Below are positions 7,339 through 14,866 of a stretch of DNA of 64,000 bases, piece after piece. The position numbers and the translations under genes were made by a program. This stretch comes from G963676205 sp964342525. Its GTDB lineage: Bacteria; Campylobacterota; Campylobacteria; Campylobacterales; Arcobacteraceae. The stretch is from NCBI GenBank assembly GCA_964342525.1, contig CAYFGQ010000012.1, forward strand, positions 1 through 64,000. The letters run 5' to 3'. The notes below the pieces were generated by a model. It was not told the DNA's origin and did no database searches. It was given only the letters and a program-made list of their open reading frames with translations. Within the stretch, counting starts at the first letter, position 1; each line of letters begins with the position of its first letter.

Positions 7339-9477
7339 ATGACAAAAATAAAACTACAAAAGGCTATATTTCTCTCTTTTGTTACATGTACATCACTAAT
7401 GGCCTCAGATGTGGATTTAGGAACAATTAGTGTTGAATCATCTACTATAGAAGTAAATTCTGATTTAAAGACAGAAAGCTCAAGTGTAAATATTATATCG
7501 GAAGAAACAATTGAAAATGTTGGTTCAAAAAATATCATTGATATATTAAAAACAATCCCAGGGATGACAAATGTTGCTAGAACAGGTGAAATTCTTCAAT
7601 TTAGATTTAGAGGAGTTGGAAATCAATCTTTTATGGGTGAAGAACCCGGTGTAGCGATCATCGTTGATGGTGTACCAGTAAAATCTGTATCGGGTGGAGT
7701 AAGACTAAATCTACAGGATATTAAAACTATAAAGGTAGTAAAAGGATCAGCTTCATATCTATATGGAGAAGCAGCCCTTTCAGGTGCCGTGATAATCACA
7801 ACAAAAAGAGCAAATACAAAAAACACCTCCTCAATCAAAGCTGAAGTTGGTAGTCATGGATATAAAGAAACAGAAATATCAACAGCACATACCCTAGAAA
7901 ATTTTGCATTTAATTTAAATGGTACATATAGAAAGACAGATGGTTACTGGACAGAATCTGAGATGTGGACAAAATCTGTAAATGGAAAATTTACTTATTT
8001 TTTAGATGATAGTAGTGATGTAACTTTTGGTGCAGATGTTACTAAAAAGTATGATCAAACCGGATCAAGAGGAACAGTTGCAGGTGAAACAGAAGCCAAA
8101 ACAAATCCAAAAGGTGATTCAGATAAAGGATATACAAAAGATAGTGGAATCGATCTAAATAAATATTTCGTAACATACAATAAAGATTTTGATAATGCAA
8201 ATCTAAAAGTTACTGGATATAAATATGAAGACCTTTATGATCAAATATCAAACCCTCAAGATACAGATAATGACACAAGTACATCAAATGTATATGTAAA
8301 TGAAAGCCATGACAATCTAGAACAACAAGGTATCAAAACAGAATATACTATAGAAGAAAATAAAATAGCCTCTTTAATTGGACTAGAATATGGTGAACAA
8401 AAATATACAGATAAAAGTAAAACTTTAGCAAATTATAGTTCATATAATGTAAGATCAAGATCTACTGAAAAATATTATGCAGGTGAAACATCAGATACAA
8501 TTAGTGAAGAAACTACAAAAGCTATCTATGGTGAAGTAAAATATGGTATAACTGAGAAACTAACTACTACTGTAAATGCAAGACACAATAAACAAAAAAA
8601 AGAATACACTACAGATAAACATGATTTTGATGGATCAACATGGAGTGATAAAGTTGAATCAAACTCAAATTCATTTACAAACAATGCCTATAGATTAGGG
8701 TTTAATTACAACTCATCTAAAGCTGCAAATATTTATACAAGTGTAGCTACAGGATTTGAGACTCCTGATGTTTCTGATTTACAAGAGACCCCTTCTCTAA
8801 AAGATCAAACAAGTACCACTTATGAAATAGGATCAAGAGGTGTAACTAAAAATAGTGCAAGTTATGATGTAACAGTTTTTCAAATAGACAATAAAGATAT
8901 CATAGCCTATGAAGAAGGAACATATGGATTTGGAAGCCCAATGGCAAATGTGGGAGATAGTAGACATAGGGGATTAGAGCTATCTTTTAAAAGTGATCAA
9001 AAGGAGACTTTTTCATACTCTTTAGCATATACATACCTAAGGGCTAAATATACTAGTCATCTACCACATATTGTATCAATGCAAGATAGAAGTTCTAAAA
9101 CATATGATATCGTAGGAAATGATATCCCAAGAGTATCTGATCATACTATCAATCTATTTTTAAACTATAGGCTTACAAGTAATCTAAAACTTATCTCAGA
9201 GATTTATGCAAAAAGTGGTTACTGGGCTGATGAGATGAATACTATCAAAATGGATGGATATGAAGTACTAAACCTACAAGCTAAATATGATACAAAAGTA
9301 AGTGGAAATAAACTAGAGTTTTATTTCAAAATTGATAATGTACTTGATGAACAATACTATAGAGCTGCTTTCTTACATAGGGATAAAAGAGGTGAGCAGG
9401 GAATTGATAGGGAAGATTTAAGTCTTGTAGTTGATCCAGGTAGGGTTTACTACACAGGTGTAAAATACACTTTTTAA
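7339..9477 (+). CDS. TonB-dependent outer-membrane receptor 1
   Basis: 712 residues. A signal peptide ends near MASD, and a short TonB-box-like segment DLGTISVESS follows. The plug domain (about residues 45-155) includes ILKTIPGMTNVARTG, VAIIVDGVPV and ASYLYGEAALSGAVIITTKR, and a 22-strand-type barrel ends in the outer-membrane terminal motif with a final Phe (YYTGVKYTF). It would import a scarce ligand using energy from the ExbB-ExbD-TonB system encoded downstream. TAAGGA precedes the ATG. It is cotranscribed with the polyferredoxin (12 bp gap). It shares its promoter design with the copper-type receptor, which suggests but does not prove a copper or other metal substrate. The ligand cannot be read from this sequence. 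Confidence 0.9.
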   Translation: MTKIKLQKAIFLSFVTCTSLMASDVDLGTISVESSTIEVNSDLKTESSSVNIISEETIENVGSKNIIDILKTIPGMTNVARTGEILQFRFRGVGNQSFMGEEPGVAIIVDGVPVKSVSGGVRLNLQDIKTIKVVKGSASYLYGEAALSGAVIITTKRANTKNTSSIKAEVGSHGYKETEISTAHTLENFAFNLNGTYRKTDGYWTESEMWTKSVNGKFTYFLDDSSDVTFGADVTKKYDQTGSRGTVAGETEAKTNPKGDSDKGYTKDSGIDLNKYFVTYNKDFDNANLKVTGYKYEDLYDQISNPQDTDNDTSTSNVYVNESHDNLEQQGIKTEYTIEENKIASLIGLEYGEQKYTDKSKTLANYSSYNVRSRSTEKYYAGETSDTISEETTKAIYGEVKYGITEKLTTTVNARHNKQKKEYTTDKHDFDGSTWSDKVESNSNSFTNNAYRLGFNYNSSKAANIYTSVATGFETPDVSDLQETPSLKDQTSTTYEIGSRGVTKNSASYDVTVFQIDNKDIIAYEEGTYGFGSPMANVGDSRHRGLELSFKSDQKETFSYSLAYTYLRAKYTSHLPHIVSMQDRSSKTYDIVGNDIPRVSDHTINLFLNYRLTSNLKLISEIYAKSGYWADEMNTIKMDGYEVLNLQAKYDTKVSGNKLEFYFKIDNVLDEQYYRAAFLHRDKRGEQGIDREDLSLVVDPGRVYYTGVKYTF

Positions 9478-9489
9478 TAGGTTTTAATT

Positions 9490-10902
9490 ATGGTTAATTT
9501 TATAAAAAGAGAGAACTATGATCTATTTAAAAATCCTATTTTTACTTTTTTATTTAAAAACAAAAAGTTTTTATTAGCTTTTAGAGTATCAATTATTTTA
9601 CTATTTTTTTATGCAATCTATTATGGATTTATGAATCCCACAAAAGAGAACATCTTCACAGGTGCACTCTTTTGGGGAATATTTTGGGCACTATTTATGG
9701 TGGCTACCCTTCCAACATTTGGAAGAATCTTTTGTGGTATCTGTCCCCATGGTTTTTTGGGTAAATATATCACTAAATTTGGTCTTAAAAAAACTATGCC
9801 TAAATGGATGCAAAATAGATATATTGGTATATCTTTACTTGTGATTGCATGGTGGGGAGTTTATTATACTTTTCCAGGATTTTGGAAAAGCCCAATGGGT
9901 ACGGCATTGATGTTTTCTATTATGAGTATCATCGCATTTGTTTTATATTATATTTACAAAGATATGAGTTATTGTAAGAGTATTTGTCCCATAGGAACAC
10001 TAACTCGTGCTTATGATAAACTATCATTTACAAAGCTAGAAACTTATACAGATGAATGTAAAGATTGTAGAACCTTTGATTGTGCAAAAGCCTGTCAATA
10101 CAATCTAAAACCTTTTACATTTAAAAAGAAAAACTCTATGGATGATTGTACTTTATGTATGGATTGTGCAGTGACATGTGAATCTGTAAAATTTAAACTA
10201 ACTAAACCAGCAGCTAAACTAGAAGGAAAATTCAAAACCTTACCAGCAGAAATTTGGACATATATCTTGATACTTGCTTCCATACCTATCTCTATGAGTT
10301 TTGCCCATGGGTTAAATAGAAGTGCCATAGCAGATCAACTTTTATGGAATAAGACAGCAAACTATTTTGGTGTACCTGAATTAAATGGTATGTTTGCTTT
10401 TACATATGCTATTGTATTTTGTGTATTTTTTGCTACTCTTGGATTTTATCTAGCTTCTAAAGTACTAAATAAAGATTTTAAATCCACCTTTACAACACTA
10501 GGATATGCCTATGCTCCACTTTTTATATTGGGTTCCTTAGGACATGCTCTTGAGAGCTTTTTTATAAGAGGATATGAAAAGATTGTAGAAGGTTTTGCTC
10601 AAGGGTTTGGATTTATTGTAGATGTAAATGATCTTGCAAAAAGAGGTGATGAGTGGCTAGTAGTATTTCATCTGTTTAAATGGGTCGCTGTAATTTGGAC
10701 TTTTTATCTTTTATATAAAAGGTTAAAGATGATAAAAAGTACTAAGGCTAAAAAAGCTTTAGCTTATTTTTTTGCTTCATTTTTAGTGATATTTTTTATA
10801 TCTGTAAATGTTTATAGGGGATATGTATTTAAAACATATGGGGCTAAAAAACAACATAATCATTCTCACCATATAACAAAACAAACTCATCAAAAAAAAT
10901 AA
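9490..10902 (+). CDS. Membrane polyferredoxin, CcoG/NosR/NapH-like, with His-rich tail
   Basis: 470 residues. Several membrane helices lie before and after a cytoplasmic ferredoxin region. Visible motifs are CGICP (Cys82, Cys85), CKSICP (Cys162, Cys166) and two 4Fe-4S sets (Cys190/193/198/202 and Cys220/223/226/230). CxxCP and CxxxCP membrane motifs plus two clusters are typical of CcoG, which reduces Cu(II), and of NosR/NapH electron-transfer proteins. The C-terminus ends with a His-rich stretch (QHNHSHHITKQTH) that could bind metal. The gene directly follows TonB receptor 1, so reductive handling of an imported metal or metal complex is a sensible inference. I see no flavin-binding domain, so it is not full-length NosR. 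Confidence 0.8.
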   Translation: MVNFIKRENYDLFKNPIFTFLFKNKKFLLAFRVSIILLFFYAIYYGFMNPTKENIFTGALFWGIFWALFMVATLPTFGRIFCGICPHGFLGKYITKFGLKKTMPKWMQNRYIGISLLVIAWWGVYYTFPGFWKSPMGTALMFSIMSIIAFVLYYIYKDMSYCKSICPIGTLTRAYDKLSFTKLETYTDECKDCRTFDCAKACQYNLKPFTFKKKNSMDDCTLCMDCAVTCESVKFKLTKPAAKLEGKFKTLPAEIWTYILILASIPISMSFAHGLNRSAIADQLLWNKTANYFGVPELNGMFAFTYAIVFCVFFATLGFYLASKVLNKDFKSTFTTLGYAYAPLFILGSLGHALESFFIRGYEKIVEGFAQGFGFIVDVNDLAKRGDEWLVVFHLFKWVAVIWTFYLLYKRLKMIKSTKAKKALAYFFASFLVIFFISVNVYRGYVFKTYGAKKQHNHSHHITKQTHQKK

Positions 10903-10924
10903 AAAAGGGGATTCTCTCTTTTTT
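10901..10924 (+). terminator. Rho-independent terminator after the polyferredoxin gene
   Basis: A run of six A then GGGG pairs with TCTCTTTTTT around a 4-nt loop, counting G-U pairs, and starts inside the stop codon of the polyferredoxin gene. It ends the first receptor operon before the second receptor promoter. Confidence 0.65.
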
Positions 10925-10975
10925 ATTTACAAATGCAAAATATTAAAATTTGATTTTATCTTTTGAAGTAACTAT

Positions 10976-11046
10976 AAATAAGGGTTAAAGAATTGAAATT
11001 TAGGAGGAGTTCAATTTTTTACTATGTGGATAAAAAACCCTTATTT
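10976..11046 (+). other. Stem-in-stem element E2 upstream of TonB receptor 2
   Basis: An 11-bp outer stem (10976-10986 with 11036-11046) surrounds AATTGAA (10991-10997) paired with TTCAATT (11010-11016), with the 12-nt loop ATTTAGGAGGAG. The inner hairpin is almost identical to E1, while both arms of the outer stem differ in a way that keeps pairing. The element ends 95 bp before the promoter repeat at 11141, almost the same distance as E1. Confidence 0.6.
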
Positions 11047-11140
11047 AAAGTTTCGTTAGAAAATTTATCTTAGATATTGAAATTATAATATTCAAGTGTT
11101 AATTATTTGTTAAGTATAAAATATTTTAAATCTTGACTAA

Positions 11141-11172
11141 TTAACACATATTTAACACTCTCAAGTTAAGAT
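11141..11172 (+). promoter_or_regulatory. Promoter with 7-4-7 direct-repeat operator, TonB receptor 2
   Basis: TTAACAC at 11141-11147 and 11152-11158, then 8 bp ending in AAGT, then a TAAGAT -10 box at 11167-11172. The spacing equals that of the 7164 promoter, whose 8-bp spacer also ends in AAGT. The predicted leader is short, about 35 nt, and contains AAGGGAGAG before the ATG. Confidence 0.7.
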
Positions 11173-11214
11173 TCCACTCCAAATTTCGAAAGTTTAGTAT
11201 AAAAAGGGAGAGAA

Positions 11215-13206
11215 ATGAAAAAAATAGTTTTACTATCAACAATGACAGCTTCATTACTTTTAAGTGCCGATGCGGATCTAGGCACAATAACAGTAAAAGA
11301 GAAACTTACTACAAAAATAGTAGAAAATGTAAATGGAAATGAGGTAAAAAATGCAGACTTAGCAGAAACACTTCATAAAAAAGTACCTAGTATAAACCTT
11401 ATAAGAAGAAGTGGTATAGCAAATGATATTGTTCTAAGGGGACAAAAAAGAGATAATATTACAGTGACAATTGATGATGCATTTATCCATGGAGCCTGTC
11501 CAAATAGAATGGATCCTCCAACATCCCATGTACTTACATCAAATATTGAAAATGTAAAAGTAAGTGAAGGCCCTTTTGATGTGGAAAATTTTGGATCCAT
11601 GAGTGGAAATGTAAAAGTTGAAACAAAAAAACCAAAAGAAGAGCTTGAAGGGGAAGTATATTTTAATGCTGGTAGTTTTGGATATAAAAAAACAGGAGCA
11701 AGTGTAAGTGGTGGAACGGATAAGATAAAACTTCTTCTAAGTGGATCAAAAGAGAGTAGTGAACAATATAAAGATGGAAATGGAAATACTTTAGCTACAC
11801 AACTAGAAAATGCCACTACAGGTACTACAAGTGCCTCTACACAATACTCAAGTTCATATGAAGATATGGATGCCTATGAGAAAAAAAGCTTTATGGGGAA
11901 AGCATTTATAAACTTAAGTGATAATCAAGACCTTGAAGTAAGTTATACAAAAAATGAGAGTGATAATATTTTATACCCAAATAGCAAAATGGATGCTATT
12001 TATGATGATAGTGATATTATCAACTTAAGATATGAAGCAAGAGAGTTATCAAAATATTCACAAAAACTACAAGTAAAAGCTTATAGTTCTGAAGTGGAAC
12101 ACCCAATGAGTAATAAATACAGAAAAAGCTCATCAAAAATGGAAATGACAAATGCCCTAACGACTGAGAAAAAAGGTATAAAAATCATAAATGATACAAA
12201 AGTAGAGGAAGCACTTGTAACACTAGGTCTTGATTCAAATAAAAGAAATTGGGATGGGGATTATTCAAAAAATGGCTCATTTCTAAATGCCTCAATTGAA
12301 GATGTGGATACAAAAAACAATGCAATCTTTACAAAATACAATAAAGACTATGATAAATTAAATGTAGAGTTTGGAGCAAGATATAATGATACTACAATCA
12401 CTACAGCTGATACTTCATATGGGAATAGAGATTTTAACTCTTTAGATATGAATATCTTTACAACATATACTATGACAAATGGTACAAAATACTTTATAGG
12501 TCTAGGTAAAGCTTCTAGAGTTCCTGATGCAAGGGAGTTATATATCCAATCAAAAACAGGAAGTATGACTGGTACACCTACTTTAGATCAAACAACAAAT
12601 AAAGAAATCGACCTAGGAGTAGAAAAAAGCTATGATAATGCATATGCAAAGGTTAAATTTTTCTATAGTATCTTAGATAACTATATCTACTACAATAGTA
12701 GCTCATCTAAAAATGTATTTGAAAATATCGATGCTAAGATTTATGGATTTGAATTTAGTGGGAATTATGATCTTAATGATAAAAGTTATATAGATTTTGG
12801 ACTTGCATATCAAGTAGGTAAAAAAGATTCTGCTCTAAGTGGTCAAAGTGATACAGACTTAGCTGATATAACACCACTAAAAGGAAGTATCGCATTTAAC
12901 TATGATCATGATGATACACTAAATGGTATGGCAGAATTAGTAGCTGCTAAATCATGGAGCAATTATGATAGTGATAATGGAGAACAAGAAATCGCTGGAT
13001 ATGGGATAGTAAATCTAAAAGGACAAAAAACATTTAAACAAAACTTTGAGTTTACATTAGGAGTTGATAACCTTTTTGATAAAACTTATGCAGTATCAAA
13101 CACTTACAAAGATCTAATCCTTTTAAGTGATGGAAGTACAGGTGAAGTTATGCTTGTAAATGAGCCAGGAAGATATATCTACGCAAATCTAAAATACACA
13201 TTCTAA
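11215..13206 (+). CDS. OprC/NosA-like TonB-dependent copper receptor
   Basis: 663 residues: signal peptide (to about residue 18), TonB-box segment DADLGTITV, plug domain to about residue 140, barrel ending in a terminal Phe (ANLKYTF). The plug contains GACPNRMDPPTSH, that is Cys95-x3-Met99. The barrel has EHPM with His296-x-Met298. A CxxxM plus HxM pair is the copper-binding set described for OprC of Pseudomonas, and the MDPPTS segment is also typical of the OprC/NosA family. I therefore infer copper uptake across the outer membrane, which could feed copper enzymes such as cbb3 oxidase or nitrous oxide reductase (neither is in this window). It has its own promoter and is followed by a terminator and then exbB-exbD-tonB. 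Confidence 0.85.
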   Translation: MKKIVLLSTMTASLLLSADADLGTITVKEKLTTKIVENVNGNEVKNADLAETLHKKVPSINLIRRSGIANDIVLRGQKRDNITVTIDDAFIHGACPNRMDPPTSHVLTSNIENVKVSEGPFDVENFGSMSGNVKVETKKPKEELEGEVYFNAGSFGYKKTGASVSGGTDKIKLLLSGSKESSEQYKDGNGNTLATQLENATTGTTSASTQYSSSYEDMDAYEKKSFMGKAFINLSDNQDLEVSYTKNESDNILYPNSKMDAIYDDSDIINLRYEARELSKYSQKLQVKAYSSEVEHPMSNKYRKSSSKMEMTNALTTEKKGIKIINDTKVEEALVTLGLDSNKRNWDGDYSKNGSFLNASIEDVDTKNNAIFTKYNKDYDKLNVEFGARYNDTTITTADTSYGNRDFNSLDMNIFTTYTMTNGTKYFIGLGKASRVPDARELYIQSKTGSMTGTPTLDQTTNKEIDLGVEKSYDNAYAKVKFFYSILDNYIYYNSSSSKNVFENIDAKIYGFEFSGNYDLNDKSYIDFGLAYQVGKKDSALSGQSDTDLADITPLKGSIAFNYDHDDTLNGMAELVAAKSWSNYDSDNGEQEIAGYGIVNLKGQKTFKQNFEFTLGVDNLFDKTYAVSNTYKDLILLSDGSTGEVMLVNEPGRYIYANLKYTF

Positions 13207-13233
13207 AAGAGAAGAGTTTTTCTCTTCTTTTTT
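13205..13233 (+). terminator. Rho-independent terminator of TonB receptor 2
   Basis: AAAAGAGAAGAG pairs with CTCTTCTTTT around five T, followed by more T. It starts in the stop codon, and its T-run abuts the first operator repeat of the exbB promoter. Confidence 0.8.
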
Positions 13234-13263
13234 AACACATAATTAACACATCATCGATATATT
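13232..13263 (+). promoter_or_regulatory. Promoter with 7-4-7 direct-repeat operator, exbB-exbD-tonB
   Basis: TTAACAC at 13232-13238 and 13243-13249, then 8 bp, then TATATT at 13258-13263 as -10 box. This is the third copy of the promoter design in this window. The predicted transcription start near 13270 leaves a leader of about 17 nt before the exbB ATG. Confidence 0.7.
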
Positions 13264-13286
13264 TATAAAAATTGTTTAGGATTGAT

Positions 13287-13721
13287 ATGCAAATAGAGTT
13301 AATAAAAGAGATTGTTGATTATGGGATCATTGGACTACTTGCTTTTATGAGTTTTTTAAGCCTTTGGTTTTACCTTGAGAGATTGTTTTTTTATAGGAAA
13401 ATCGATCTATCTACATTTAAAACAAAAGAGGAGCTTGAAGTAAGCCTTACAAATAATATATCTATCATCTCATCTTTTGGATCAAATGCTCCATATATAG
13501 GACTTCTTGGAACTGTTCTTGGTATCATTATCACCTTTTATGCTATGGGAGAGAGTGGACAGATTAATGTGAAGATCATTATGAGCTCTTTAGCACTTGC
13601 CCTAAAAGCAACTGCCATGGGACTTGTGGTGGCTATCCCTGCCATTATGTTTTATAACCACTTAGGAAGAAAGATAGAAGTGAAACTTGCCCACTGGGAA
13701 ATACTACAAAAAGATAAATAA
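13287..13721 (+). CDS. exbB: ExbB-type proton channel subunit of the TonB system
   Basis: About 144 residues with three membrane helices. The first helix is near residues 12-35 (GIIGLLAFMSFLSLWFYLERL), and the conserved MotA/TolQ/ExbB part follows (NAPYIGLLGTVLGIIITFYAMG and ALKATAMGLVVAIPAIMFYNHL). It forms the inner-membrane motor with ExbD that energises TonB. The frame opens with TTG at 13272, but the ATG at 13287 has TAGGA a few bases upstream and is preferred. The stop codon overlaps the exbD start (TAATGA). It is the shorter form common in Campylobacterota. Confidence 0.93.
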   Translation: MQIELIKEIVDYGIIGLLAFMSFLSLWFYLERLFFYRKIDLSTFKTKEELEVSLTNNISIISSFGSNAPYIGLLGTVLGIIITFYAMGESGQINVKIIMSSLALALKATAMGLVVAIPAIMFYNHLGRKIEVKLAHWEILQKDK

Positions 13722-14101
13722 TGAGAGTAAAAAAATTTGATTCTATAAATGTCGTGCCTTTTATAGATATTATGCTTGTACTTTTAGTGATAGTCCTTAC
13801 CACTGCTACCTTTGTGGCTAAAGGGATAATTCCTATGGATCTTTCATCTTCAACTAGTGCTAAAAAAGAGAGTAAACCAAAAATCCTAGACATAAAAATA
13901 AAAAATAGTGGGGATATATATTTCAATGATAAAAAGGTCTCAAAAGATCAAATAAACCAAACTCTTTTAAAATTTAAAAAAGATGCAAGTATAAGTATAG
14001 CCAGTGATAAAAATACAAAAATGGATGATTTTATTCAAATCCTAGATATCCTAAAAAGCAATAACTACACAAATATAGGTATAGTAACAAAAGTGAATTA
14101 A
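13721..14101 (+). CDS. exbD: ExbD-type subunit of the TonB system
   Basis: 126 residues. It has a short cytoplasmic start, then one membrane helix with the conserved Asp that carries protons (NVVPFIDIMLVLLVIVLTTATF), then a periplasmic domain ending NIGIVTKVN. It works with ExbB in the inner membrane to drive TonB. Its start overlaps the exbB stop and tonB starts 3 bp after its stop, so the three genes form one operon under the direct-repeat promoter. Confidence 0.93.
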   Translation: MRVKKFDSINVVPFIDIMLVLLVIVLTTATFVAKGIIPMDLSSSTSAKKESKPKILDIKIKNSGDIYFNDKKVSKDQINQTLLKFKKDASISIASDKNTKMDDFIQILDILKSNNYTNIGIVTKVN

Positions 14102-14104
14102 ACC

Positions 14105-14866
14105 ATGAATAGATACTTTTACTCTTTTATTTTAGCCCTATTTATTTATAGCTCCATCTTTGCATCAACTCTTTATTTTACTAAGAGTGAAAAACTAGCT
14201 AAAACCTCTAGAGAGATATCAAAAGAAATAAATAAAGTTAAGATAAGTTTTGTGGAGCCTATAAAAACTGAGACTAAAGCCATTAAAAAAGTTGTAAAAA
14301 AAGAGCAAAAACCACAAAAGAAAAAAATTGTAAAGAAAATACCTGAAAAAACACCCAAAAAGAAAATTGTAAAAAAATTTGAGAAACCTAAAAAGATCGA
14401 AAAGAAGATTGTTAAAAAAGTAGAAAAAAAACCTGAGAAAAAAATTGTAAAAAAAATAGAAAAACCTATCAAGAAAAAAGAGATTTTAGTAAAAAAAGAG
14501 TTAAAACCACAGAATCAAAGCCCTAAAAAAGTGACCTCAAAAGCCCTAAAAAAAGATAAAGAAAATGAATCAGAAAAAATAAAAGAGCTTCAAAATAAAT
14601 ACTTTGCCCAAATAAGTCAAACCATAAATAAAAATAAATCCTACCCAAAAAGAGCTGTACTTAGAAATCTTCAAGATGATATAAAAATAGAATTTATGAT
14701 CTCACCAAAAGGTGAACTTCTATCTTTTAATATTATTAAGGGAAAAAAGATATTTTATAAATCAGCAAAAAAAGCCATAGAGAAAAGTTTCCCTATGACT
14801 CCTCCAAGTGGTATATTAAGCTCCAATAAAAAAATAAAACTTACCCTAGCATATAGACTAAACTAG
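14105..14866 (+). CDS. tonB: TonB energy-transducing protein with Lys-rich periplasmic spacer
   Basis: 253 residues: an N-terminal membrane anchor, a long spacer (about residues 55-150) built from repeated K-K-I-V-K-K-x and E-K-K-P units, then a C-terminal TonB domain (about 165-253) with YPKRAVLRNLQDDIKIEFMISPKGEL and the typical final strands. It spans the periplasm and contacts the TonB boxes of receptors 1 and 2. The spacer uses Lys and Glu where enterobacterial TonB uses Pro-rich repeats. The stop lies inside the 3' end of the convergent histidine-kinase gene (9 bp overlap). Confidence 0.9.
   Translation: MNRYFYSFILALFIYSSIFASTLYFTKSEKLAKTSREISKEINKVKISFVEPIKTETKAIKKVVKKEQKPQKKKIVKKIPEKTPKKKIVKKFEKPKKIEKKIVKKVEKKPEKKIVKKIEKPIKKKEILVKKELKPQNQSPKKVTSKALKKDKENESEKIKELQNKYFAQISQTINKNKSYPKRAVLRNLQDDIKIEFMISPKGELLSFNIIKGKKIFYKSAKKAIEKSFPMTPPSGILSSNKKIKLTLAYRLN

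Noticed and set aside
14173..14472. Minus-strand Phe-rich frame inside tonB
   Set aside because: It is the complement of the A-rich Lys repeats and only looks like a membrane protein by composition.
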